Shown here piece by piece: positions 55,745-63,586 of a DNA stretch of 64,000 nucleotides. The stretch spans positions 289,630 through 353,629 of the forward strand of contig CAZCNL010000002.1 of NCBI GenBank assembly GCA_964500435.1, given 5' to 3'. Numbering within the stretch: the stretch's first letter is position 1; every line of letters starts with the position of its first letter. Source of the stretch: GWF2-33-9 sp964500435. Its GTDB lineage: Bacteria; Bacteroidota; Ignavibacteria; Kapaibacteriales; UBA2268. The notes under the pieces are model-generated. The model was not told where the DNA came from. It searched no databases and saw only the letters and a list, made by a program, of their open reading frames with translations. Position numbers and translations under genes: made by a program.

Positions 55745-56254
55745 ATGGATGCTAAAATTTATTCTTCGAAAAAACATCACTTGATTTTCTTAGGTTTCGA
55801 GCTCATTGCTGTTGGTTTGATCCTCATTTTATTAGTTAATTTCAAAATTCAAAGTGTGGAAAATATTGCACACTATAATTATGTTTCCATACTTTTATTA
55901 ATTTTCGGTGGAGCCGTTTTATTGATTGGAAATAGAAAACGCTTTTTCATTTTTTCTACTGATTCTGTCAAATTCATCAATTATAAAACAGAAAAATTAA
56001 ATATTTGTTACAAAGATATTTATTTAATTCGTTTCTTCCGTGTTGGAAATTCAAAACAAATTGTTCTTTCAATTCTTGACGAAAATTCTAATGATTTATT
56101 CCAACTTTCGTCTGCATTTTTCGATGGCAAAGTTTTCCAACTTGTTCTTGATGAATTCGTCGCTCTTTCTAAACAATATGAATTTCTCATTGAAGATGAA
56201 GTTGGGTGGATGGAAATTGCTGCTCCGGAAAAAACGAACGACAAGATTATTTGA
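55745..56254 (+). CDS. Small membrane protein, PH-like domain
   Basis: 169 residues from the ATG at 55745; the frame is open 60 nt further upstream, but the first 20 residues would be a poor, hydrophobic start. Two adjacent membrane helices (about 13-63) are followed by a soluble part with beta strands (FIFSTDSVKFINYKTEKLNICYKDIYLIRFF), as in bacterial PH-like domains. No function can be given. cysS follows after 60 nt. Confidence 0.55.
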   Translation: MDAKIYSSKKHHLIFLGFELIAVGLILILLVNFKIQSVENIAHYNYVSILLLIFGGAVLLIGNRKRFFIFSTDSVKFINYKTEKLNICYKDIYLIRFFRVGNSKQIVLSILDENSNDLFQLSSAFFDGKVFQLVLDEFVALSKQYEFLIEDEVGWMEIAAPEKTNDKII

Positions 56255-56314
56255 AAATGAATTTTTTTAACAAATAAATAAAGCATTTAAATTTAAAAAA
56301 ACAAGTTACACATT

Positions 56315-57781
56315 ATGGAAATAAAATTATATAATTCACTAAATAATTCAATTGAAAAATTTTCACCAATTGAAAAAGACACCGTACGAATGTATTCTTG
56401 CGGTCCAACCGTTTATAATTACGCACATATTGGTAATTTAAGAGCTTTTTTATTTGCTGATTTATTGCAACGGACTTTGCGGGTTGTTGGAAATTATAAA
56501 GTTAAGTGGGTTATGAATATCACGGACATCGACGATAAAACAATCCGTGATAGTCAAATCGGTTCGACTGCTTGGCTCAAAGAAATGGGCGAGCAAGTTG
56601 ACGACCCTTTGATTAATTTGAAAAAATTAACTAAATTTTATGAAACAGAATTTTTAAATGATATTTCCAAACTTGGAATTGATTTATCACACTTTTACGA
56701 AATGCCCCATGCAACCGATTTCATTGAGCAAATGCAAGATTTAATTAGGCGTATTTACAGCAATGGATTTGCTTACATAAGTGATGATTCAGTTTATTTT
56801 AACGTTTCAAAATGGAGTCAAGTCGATAAATACGGTAAATTAAAAAAAATTGATTGGGACAATTTCAAAAAAGGTGTACGAATAGATGCCGATACTTACG
56901 AACGTGACGACGCAAGCGATTTTGTGTTATGGAAACAAAAGAAAGATAATGAGCCTTACTGGGAATTTAATTTGGATGGTGTAAACTTACCCGGTCGTCC
57001 CGGCTGGCACTTGGAATGCTCTACTATGGAATACTCGATTTTGGGTCTTCCTTTCGATATTCATACAGGCGGAGTTGATTTAAAATTTCCTCATCACGAA
57101 GATGAAATCGCTCAAAGCAAAGCTGGCTATGGAATCGAACCTAATCCATTTTGGTGCCATAATGAATTTTTAGAAGTTGAAGGTAAAAAAATGAGCAAAT
57201 CTTTGGGTAATTTTTATACACTTCGAGATTTATTCAATCAAGGACTTTCTCCGCTCGATATTCGTTTGGCGATTTTATCCGCTCATTACCGTACAAAATA
57301 TAATTTCACTTTCGAAGGTGTCGAAGCTGCTCATAAAGCTCGTCTGAGAATCCAAGATTATATTTATAAACTCTTTGAAAATTCCTCAAATCCATCAATT
57401 ACAGAAATCCCCGAAAGTAGTTCTTTGGAAACAACTGTATTTACAGAATTAGCAAATGATTTGCATACACCAAAAGCTCTCGCAAAAATTTTTGAATTCA
57501 TTGCAAATTATCCTGCTGACAAGTTAAGCGAATCATTGAAGCATACTTTGATTGGTACTTTCGAAAAATTAAACTCGATTTTCAATGTATGGGAAATTAA
57601 AGTCCAAGAAAATCAAGAAATTACGCTCCCATCAGAAATTAAAGAACTTGCTGAAAAACGCTATCAAGCTAAAATTAACAAAGATTTTGCTACTGCTGAT
57701 GCTTTACGCAAACAAATTACAGAATTAGGATATTCAATTCTTGATAAAAAAGATGGTTACGAAATTAAGCCAAATCAATAA
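56315..57781 (+). CDS. cysS: Cysteine-tRNA ligase
   Basis: 488 residues, normal length. Class I signature at residues 38-41 (HIGN, in YNYAHIGNLRAF) and KMSKS late. Cys29 in SCGPTVYNY, the LEC Cys and the HHEDE His and Glu are zinc ligands. A DALR-like helical domain closes the protein (about 350-488, with ADALRKQITELGYSI). It charges tRNA-Cys, whose gene lies at 31.2 kb. The DUF2520 gene starts 2 nt after the stop. Confidence 0.97.
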   Translation: MEIKLYNSLNNSIEKFSPIEKDTVRMYSCGPTVYNYAHIGNLRAFLFADLLQRTLRVVGNYKVKWVMNITDIDDKTIRDSQIGSTAWLKEMGEQVDDPLINLKKLTKFYETEFLNDISKLGIDLSHFYEMPHATDFIEQMQDLIRRIYSNGFAYISDDSVYFNVSKWSQVDKYGKLKKIDWDNFKKGVRIDADTYERDDASDFVLWKQKKDNEPYWEFNLDGVNLPGRPGWHLECSTMEYSILGLPFDIHTGGVDLKFPHHEDEIAQSKAGYGIEPNPFWCHNEFLEVEGKKMSKSLGNFYTLRDLFNQGLSPLDIRLAILSAHYRTKYNFTFEGVEAAHKARLRIQDYIYKLFENSSNPSITEIPESSSLETTVFTELANDLHTPKALAKIFEFIANYPADKLSESLKHTLIGTFEKLNSIFNVWEIKVQENQEITLPSEIKELAEKRYQAKINKDFATADALRKQITELGYSILDKKDGYEIKPNQ

Positions 57782-57783
57782 AA

Positions 57784-58716
57784 ATGAATGTAAACAATTA
57801 CAATTTTGGTATTATTGGTTGTGGGAATCTTGGATTCCCACTTACACTGAAACTTTCGCAAATTAATGCTTTGGATTTTGTTTTTTGCAGAAATGAAAAA
57901 AATCAAGAAAAGTTGATATTAAATAATATTGAACACACAAAAATAATTCCGTCTAATCAATTATTAATCCGATATTTCCAAAAAAGTAATTTGCCAAATG
58001 TAATTATTATAGCCGTTTCAGATGATGCCCTTGATGAAATTATCGAACTGCTCTCGAATAATTTACCAAAGTTGACCAAAACAACATATATTTTCCACAC
58101 TTCCGGCTTTTTAAGTTTCGAACCTTTATTAAAATTAAATTTTGATAAACTCAAAGTTTTTACCGCACATCCTTATCAAACATTTTATGAAGCAAGACCC
58201 GATATTTTTACAAATTTGATTTGGGGAATCGAAAATGGTACAGCAGAAAAAAGTGAAATCGACGAAATAATTTCAACTTTATCTGGAATACCATATTATT
58301 TAAATTTTACGAAAGAAGAGCAAAAACAAATTTACCATCTCGTCGCCGTTGCATCATCAAATTTTTTAAAAGCATCGCTTGAATTTGCAAAAATTTTAGC
58401 AAAAGAAATTAAATTAAACAATCCTGAAATTATCAAACAAATCGTTAACCGCTCAGTGGACGACGTTTTTGCACATTTTAACGATGATGAATTTACTCTC
58501 ACAGGACCAATAGCACGAAAAGACATTACCACAATCCAAAAGCATTTTTCTGCACTTGCCGGAAATGAAGAACTTCAAAAGATTTATGCCGAATTTTCCC
58601 TCGCAACAATCGATATTTTGAAATTAAAAAATATCATAAATCTTGAAGAAGAAAAAAAATTCAAAAAACTTATAATGCAACATATAGAAAAAGACGAAAA
58701 ATGTTCGAAATTATAA
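57784..58716 (+). CDS. DUF2520/Rossmann-like oxidoreductase
   Basis: 310 residues. Rossmann fold at the N-terminus: GIIGCGNLGFPL (about 9-19), then a stretch with IAVSDDAL and a central HTSGFLSFEPL motif, and the DUF2520 C-terminal helices (about 160-290, TGPIARKDITTIQKHFSAL). It resembles F420-dependent NADP reductases and ketopantoate-reductase-like enzymes; the substrate is unknown. It follows cysS with 2 nt between them, so it is co-transcribed. Confidence 0.8.
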   Translation: MNVNNYNFGIIGCGNLGFPLTLKLSQINALDFVFCRNEKNQEKLILNNIEHTKIIPSNQLLIRYFQKSNLPNVIIIAVSDDALDEIIELLSNNLPKLTKTTYIFHTSGFLSFEPLLKLNFDKLKVFTAHPYQTFYEARPDIFTNLIWGIENGTAEKSEIDEIISTLSGIPYYLNFTKEEQKQIYHLVAVASSNFLKASLEFAKILAKEIKLNNPEIIKQIVNRSVDDVFAHFNDDEFTLTGPIARKDITTIQKHFSALAGNEELQKIYAEFSLATIDILKLKNIINLEEEKKFKKLIMQHIEKDEKCSKL

Positions 58717-58719
58717 AAT

Positions 58720-59247
58720 TTACGGAATCCAATCTTCTCCTAACGTAAATTTCAAACTCGTTGAAAATTTGCTATACAAATTATTTTCTGTGTCCCACTG
58801 CGGACCAATATTCAAATCTAATACAAGAAATTTATACGAAAATTCAAGCCCAAGCGAGCCGCCAATACTATAAATCAGATAATTTTCATTGTTAATTGTT
58901 TTATCGTTTGGTCCCAAAATGCCAAAACTTATTGAACCCATAGACCTTGATTTAATCCCATTTTTGGAAAAAAGTGAAGAAGAATTACTATATTTTCCAA
59001 TATTTCCTTCAAAAATAAATTTATAAGGCAAATTATCTTTTAATTTGAAAAAAAGATTAGTACTTACGAATGTTTTATTATCAAATGCAGATTTTACAGT
59101 CAATCCTGCATAACCATAATCATTTTGTTTATCACTTAAAACTACATAAGAACAACCAAAACTAAGTTTGCTCGGTAAATCTGAATTTTGAGCAACTGCG
59201 ACCATATTAAACCAAACAACAAAAATTAAGACAACATATTTTTTCAT
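58720..59247 (-). CDS. Small outer-membrane-like beta-barrel protein
   Basis: 175 residues. Signal peptide to about 20 (NMVAVAQ). The mature part alternates polar and aromatic residues over eight or so short strands (GCSYVVLSDKQN, KFIFEGNIGKYS, ISFGILGPNDK, GLEFSYKFLVLDLNIG) and ends FTLGEDWIP, typical of small outer-membrane barrels. No family is recognised. The repeat copy A begins about 47 nt upstream and could hold its promoter. It is convergent with the DUF2520 gene. Confidence 0.55.
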   Translation of the reverse strand: MKKYVVLIFVVWFNMVAVAQNSDLPSKLSFGCSYVVLSDKQNDYGYAGLTVKSAFDNKTFVSTNLFFKLKDNLPYKFIFEGNIGKYSNSSSLFSKNGIKSRSMGSISFGILGPNDKTINNENYLIYSIGGSLGLEFSYKFLVLDLNIGPQWDTENNLYSKFSTSLKFTLGEDWIP

Positions 59248-59293
59248 AATAAATCACTTTATTTTAATTAAAAAATAATCAATTAACGTAATT

Positions 59294-59478
59294 CCCTCTA
59301 TTTCACCGGTTCGGGAACAACCGCTTGTGGTAACAACACTAATACAAATATGCTACAAAGCGAAGCGGAACTACCACACCTCCCGCAATCGCTTTGTAGC
59401 ATCGACGCAATGAATTTCCACTCGCAGTTGTAAATAAATAATTTTTCTCGGCAAAATTTATTTGAACAAAGTAATTTT
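59294..59478. repeat. Dispersed repeat, copy A (partial)
   Basis: About 185 bp, beginning CCCTCTATTTCACCGG and ending around GAACAAAGTAATTT. Roughly 85% like the parts of copies B and C that it covers. It contains a hairpin: GCTACAAAGCGA (59352-59363) and TCGCTTTGTAGC (59389-59400) pair as perfect 12-bp arms. After the repeat (to 59670) the sequence is AT-rich and I see nothing else. Confidence 0.85.
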
Positions 59479-59669
59479 CGTACATTTTAACTTTATGATT
59501 TATAATTAGTATGTGAAAATAAATTTCCCCCTTGTTACAAAATTAATATTTTTATCACTAAAATTATCACCATCGTATTCTCTATGTTATTAGCAAACTA
59601 AAATTGGAAATTTAAGAACAGTTAAATGCTATAAAAATATAGACATTATATGATTCTTCGTTGCAATAT

Positions 59670-59960
59670 CTACAGTGGAAGTTTGCCATTAATCCTTGCT
59701 TTCTTTAATTTTTTAGTAATAAAAAATAGGAGCCAAGTCCAAACTGAAGCTGAAATTACGCTTATAATAAAATAAAAAAATTTCTTATCATTATTCATTT
59801 TTAATTTTAAAATATTTGTGAAACTATAGTTATTTTCTGTCACCAAGAAAAATATATACCTAATAGCAAAAAAAACAATCCAATATACTATTATCTGGAA
59901 TTGTTTTTTTAATATAAATTGCGGAAGTATACTTTTTACGAATTTCATAACATTAAACAT
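59670..59960 (-). CDS. Two-helix membrane protein
   Basis: 96 residues, two hydrophobic segments (about 21-40, FQIIVYWIVFFAIRYIFFLV, and about 62-81) with a basic tail (KKLKKARING). No recognised family. It starts on the last base of the preceding lipoprotein gene (TAATG), so the two are translationally coupled. That tight link suggests a joint role, such as an anchor or an immunity-like partner (inference). Nothing else is visible in it. Confidence 0.55.
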   Translation of the reverse strand: MFNVMKFVKSILPQFILKKQFQIIVYWIVFFAIRYIFFLVTENNYSFTNILKLKMNNDKKFFYFIISVISASVWTWLLFFITKKLKKARINGKLPL

Positions 59961-60874
59961 TATTGAAGTCCTTCAACAATAGCTATTAACCACCACGGAA
60001 ATCCTAATTCATTCATAATTCCAACAGTCAAAGAACCGACACTTCCTGAAATTAATCCACCTGCAATGCCACCAGCAACAGCTCCGGCAATACCACCAGC
60101 AATAGCTCCCCATTTTGCACCTTCAATCAAGCCAGCAACTCCCGAACTAATATCAGAATAAATGATTCTTTTTTCTTTTACAGTCATTTGTATCTTCGGA
60201 TTTTGGTATTGTTTTTTATTATTGTAATTTATTTTACCTGAATTTTCACCCAAATAGTTATCTATTTTAGATAATCCATTGTTTTCTACCCAATAATAAC
60301 AACTATTTTTAGCTATACTAGCAGCTACCCCAACAATTAGATATTCGTACTTTTTGTTTAACGTAGAAGCTTGGGTAATTATATTATTCAATGAATCAGA
60401 TAAAAAGAAATAATTAATTGTAGTATTAAAATACAAATCTATGATATTGTCAATCCTACTTAAATAATTTAATGCTGTGGCACTCAAACTGGTATCAAGT
60501 AAACCTGTTTGGTATGCTGTTCTACTCGTTGTATCTATTTCAATTTGCGATGTATCAATCATTGAAGTAATATTAAATCCTTCATTTTCATAATAAGGAA
60601 CTGATATTGTTAAAAGCAATGACGTTAAATTATCGTAAGTAAAATTATAACTTGAATCGTTTTTTATTCTATTTAAATTAACGATAAATGAATCTAACAT
60701 AATGTTATGAGTAGCACCTATATATTCAATTGTATCTCGAAAAGTATTTAATTGCATATAAGCGTTTACGGGAATTTTGTAATTTTGGGTAGTTGGGTTT
60801 TGTTCGCAACTTGTTGTTAACATTGTAAAAATGCTAACTAATATACTAATAATAATACGATATTTATTTTTCAT
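59960..60874 (-). CDS. Lipoprotein with glycine-zipper C-terminus
   Basis: 304 residues. Lipoprotein site at Cys23 (LTTSCEQN). The middle is helical and Asn/Ile/Leu-rich with no recognisable domain. Residues about 245-285 are a glycine zipper (GAKWGAIAGGIAGAVAGG..) of the type that inserts in membranes, as in some outer-membrane and bacteriocin-like proteins; a short hydrophobic WWLIAIVEGLQ closes the chain. It overlaps the two-helix gene by one base. A bacteriocin/immunity pair is one reading; an envelope structural role is another. Confidence 0.55.
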   Translation of the reverse strand: MKNKYRIIISILVSIFTMLTTSCEQNPTTQNYKIPVNAYMQLNTFRDTIEYIGATHNIMLDSFIVNLNRIKNDSSYNFTYDNLTSLLLTISVPYYENEGFNITSMIDTSQIEIDTTSRTAYQTGLLDTSLSATALNYLSRIDNIIDLYFNTTINYFFLSDSLNNIITQASTLNKKYEYLIVGVAASIAKNSCYYWVENNGLSKIDNYLGENSGKINYNNKKQYQNPKIQMTVKEKRIIYSDISSGVAGLIEGAKWGAIAGGIAGAVAGGIAGGLISGSVGSLTVGIMNELGFPWWLIAIVEGLQ

Positions 60875-60959
60875 ATTTTTAGTCTCAATTTAATTAATAA
60901 AAAATTATTTTAAATTTTCGGGCATTACTTGCACAGTTCCAAGCTTTCGCCCTGCCCGA

Positions 60960-61318
60960 TAGAACTGCGAGCGGTTGTGGCAACAACGCTATTGCAAAAA
61001 CGCTACAAAGCTGTGCGGAACTACCACACCTCCCGCAATTGCTTTGTAGCAAAGTCGCAATAAATTTCCACTCGTAGTTGTAAATAAATAATTTTTCTCG
61101 GCAAAATTTATTTGAACAAAGTAATTTCTCTTTCTTTGGGAAATTTGAATAAATCGCAGTTTCAATACAATAAAAATATTTTTGAAGCGTCTCCATAAAG
61201 CCATAAAGTCCATCTTATGCCCTTTTTCGTATTTCCCGCCTCTTCAATATTTTTATTTCCTTCTTTCATTTATTTTTTTTATTTGCTTCCTACACTTTTT
61301 CTAATTTAACAAATTCTT
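60960..61318. repeat. Dispersed repeat, copy B
   Basis: About 360 bp, same orientation as copies A and C and similar to C over nearly its whole length. The hairpin arms are GCTACAAAGC (61002-61011) and GCTTTGTAGC (61041-61050). Two CATAAAG units are present (61194-61209) where copy C has seven. The left end differs from A and C, with its own inverted repeat (CAGTTC..GAACTG, about 60934-60967). It contains open frames that I take to be spurious. The lipoprotein start is about 86 nt beyond its left edge. Confidence 0.85.
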
Positions 61319-61380
61319 TATATTATATAACAAGTAAACAGCAAAAAAATTACATTCAGATGCAAAAAAATTTTCCACCT

Positions 61381-61457
61381 CGTCATTGCGACCGTAGCGA
61401 AGCAATCTCTTGCACCCTTGGGATTGCTGCGTCGACTTTCGTTTACTGGCAATGACA
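61381..61457. repeat. GTCATTGCGA-type palindromic repeat
   Basis: CGTCATTGC at the left pairs with GCAATGACA at the right, and GAAGCAATCTC with GGGATTGCTGC further in, giving a long imperfect hairpin. The motif 'CGTCATTGCGA..CGAAGCAATCTC' is a dispersed repeat that I know from many unrelated bacterial genomes. It lies between repeat copy B and the thioredoxin-like gene. Confidence 0.75.
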
Positions 61458-61530
61458 GATTAATTCTTTATTATTTTTATTGCCTTTTTCTCTGTGCCGT
61501 AATTTATTGTGATGATGCACATTGATAAAT

Positions 61531-62001
61531 TTAATTATTCAGTTTTTCAATACTTTTAATGTCCTTTTTGTTTAAAGAACTCTTCGATATAATTTTAATA
61601 AAATTATCTATATTGTCAGGAATTATTGGTACTTTCTTTGTGAAAATTCCTTTATTAAGTATAAATGCTGTTATTCCAAAAACTTCATCAAATTCTTTGT
61701 AATTATCATAATAGTTAATTTCTGTTATTAATGATGGATAACCTAATTTTTCTGATATAAATAAATTTACTACTTTTAAATCTTTATTTTTAACGAATTT
61801 ATCTAAATTGTTCTTTAATAAAGTAAAACAACCATGACAAGAAGGTTCAGGAATTATTAATAGCACTTTATATTGCGTTAAATCAATTTTATTTTGTGTT
61901 AATATTTTGTATATTTTTGAATAATTGCTTTCACTAAATAAATTATAATTGAAAGCAGTTAATAAAATAATCATAAAAATAAAATAAAATTTATTCTTCA
62001 T
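61531..62001 (-). CDS. Thioredoxin-like exported protein (CxxC)
   Basis: 156 residues, signal peptide or anchor to about 22. The redox motif SCHGC (Cys55, Cys58) sits after a strand (YKVLLIIPEPS), as in TlpA/AlkD-like thioredoxin folds; Phe-Thr follows as the first helix. Residues around ITAFILNKGIF may be the cis-Pro-side strand. It would act as a disulfide reductant or exchanger outside the cytoplasm. It follows the propeller-like gene after 3 nt. Confidence 0.65.
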   Translation of the reverse strand: MKNKFYFIFMIILLTAFNYNLFSESNYSKIYKILTQNKIDLTQYKVLLIIPEPSCHGCFTLLKNNLDKFVKNKDLKVVNLFISEKLGYPSLITEINYYDNYKEFDEVFGITAFILNKGIFTKKVPIIPDNIDNFIKIISKSSLNKKDIKSIEKLNN

Positions 62002-62004
62002 ATT

Positions 62005-63150
62005 CTACGATATTTTAATTGTGAAAAGTTCGTAAAGCATTTTATTATTTCTTTGCTTATATTTATCATCGTATACGAGCAAAAGCCCTTCTTTTGTTAT
62101 AAATGTATAAAAATTAGAATATTTCTTACCTTCAAAAAATTGTTCTGATATAAAGTTAAAGGATTCGTCAAACACCATTATTGACCAATTTTGAGTAAAG
62201 TCATCGTTATAATTATTTAAACTATCTTTTAATGGTTGTTCGTGATTAACTATTCTATAAAACAGTTTTCTATATTTATCAAATATAATCTGCTGATAAG
62301 AAGGCTTATCTATCCAATATTTATATATGTATTCGCTCTCTGTTCTGCCCCTTAAATTATCAAACGTTTCTGGAGGAAATTTATTAATATACTTGCTCTT
62401 TTTTAAAATTATAGTTTTAACGCTATTATCTTTTAAAGAATATTTGAAAACTTTTTCATTCATAGGAAAGTTATATACAATTTCATCATCCGAGAGGAAT
62501 GTATTTGTGAATGTACTGCCCATAATACTCCAGTGATGATTACTTGAATAATTATCAGGAAATTTCATAAATAACTTAGTTACTTTTTTATCTCTCAAAT
62601 TATATATCATGCTTATAGGATAATTATAGGTGTAATCATTATCTCTGAAACCTATAACTGTTAAAAATAATGAGTTATCTTTGAAAACTATATCACATTG
62701 CCTTGCAATATAAATCACGTAAAATACAGAATCAATACGTAATGGAATTTTCCAATTATTAATTAATTCATTTTTTGAATTTATCAAATAAATAATTCCA
62801 TTATGTCTATTTATAAGAAATATTGAGTCTTGATTTACATAATAATAATTTTCCCAAAATAAGTTGGATTTAATTTTTATCGTATCGGTTTTATTGCTTT
62901 TTAGTGAATTAATTATAATTTGATTGAAATTAACTTGTGGATGGATTATTTTCGTATCATTTTTCTCTTCAAGCAAAAAAACTCTGTCTGCTCCAACATA
63001 TTTTGGACTATAAAATTCATAAATTTTATAAGGAACAAATTGAACAGAAGATATTTTTCTATCACAACTAAGTAATAGTGATAATGTTAAGAGGCAACAA
63101 TAAGTTGCCCCTTTCAAAATATTTGATTTGTTAATTATCAACAACTGCAT
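62005..63150 (-). CDS. Lipoprotein, six-bladed-propeller-like
   Basis: 381 residues from the ATG at 63150; a TTG start further upstream is less likely. Lipoprotein site at Cys29 (LLLSCDRK). The body is beta-rich and Tyr/Asn-rich, with repeating units that recall 6-bladed-propeller proteins of Bacteroidota (DRVFLLEEKND, YVNQDSIFLINRHNGIIYLINSKNE, WSIMGSTFTN, FDESFNFISEQFFEGKKYS). No enzymatic motif. The start overlaps the preceding gene by 20 nt. It forms an operon with the flanking two genes. Confidence 0.6.
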   Translation of the reverse strand: MQLLIINKSNILKGATYCCLLTLSLLLSCDRKISSVQFVPYKIYEFYSPKYVGADRVFLLEEKNDTKIIHPQVNFNQIIINSLKSNKTDTIKIKSNLFWENYYYVNQDSIFLINRHNGIIYLINSKNELINNWKIPLRIDSVFYVIYIARQCDIVFKDNSLFLTVIGFRDNDYTYNYPISMIYNLRDKKVTKLFMKFPDNYSSNHHWSIMGSTFTNTFLSDDEIVYNFPMNEKVFKYSLKDNSVKTIILKKSKYINKFPPETFDNLRGRTESEYIYKYWIDKPSYQQIIFDKYRKLFYRIVNHEQPLKDSLNNYNDDFTQNWSIMVFDESFNFISEQFFEGKKYSNFYTFITKEGLLLVYDDKYKQRNNKMLYELFTIKIS

Positions 63151-63547
63151 AATAGACACCTGAATTAGATGGAACTCTGACAATAGTAACTTGATGATTT
63201 ATTAAAGCATTATAAATATCTTCACGTAAAGGTAAAAAATTTTGTCCATCTCCATTTTGATAATATTCAGCAATTGTTCCGTTTGCCACATGTAAATCAT
63301 ATTCAGTAAAACCTAAATTAGGAGGTAGCTTTTCTCCACATACAACAACACAATTATATTCTGGTGGTTCACATGGGCTTTTTAAATTACCATTCCAGCT
63401 TTCATTGGGACAATCACGCCAAAATGGACCTGTTGCAGTTAATTGAGGATTATCTTTTATATTTGTTGGTTGTTGTGAGTTTTTACCACAACTAACTAAT
63501 AAAGCAATATTAATAAAAAATATTATAAATAAAATTGTTTTTTTCAT
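63131..63547 (-). CDS. Small lipoprotein with four cysteines
   Basis: 138 residues. Lipoprotein site at Cys20 (LLVSCGKN). The mature part holds four further cysteines (Cys45, 59, 66, 70) within a Pro-rich segment (DCPNESW, SPCEPPEYNCVVVC), suited to two disulfides. The C-terminal part is charged and beta-rich. No family recognised. The three-gene unit it heads also encodes a propeller-like lipoprotein and a CxxC protein; the latter could keep these cysteines in the right state (inference). The repeat copy C begins 40 nt upstream. Confidence 0.6.
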   Translation of the reverse strand: MKKTILFIIFFINIALLVSCGKNSQQPTNIKDNPQLTATGPFWRDCPNESWNGNLKSPCEPPEYNCVVVCGEKLPPNLGFTEYDLHVANGTIAEYYQNGDGQNFLPLREDIYNALINHQVTIVRVPSNSGVYYAVVDN

Positions 63548-63586
63548 TGTTATAACTCATTATTAAATTAAAAAAATTATTTTTCT

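Noticed and set aside
60894..61213. Two overlapping open frames (about 74 and 100 codons) on the minus strand in repeat copy B
   Set aside because: They lie entirely in the dispersed repeat. The same frame exists in copy C, but the octamer array before it differs by a number of bases not divisible by 3, so the upstream frame is not kept, and several differences between copies change the residue.
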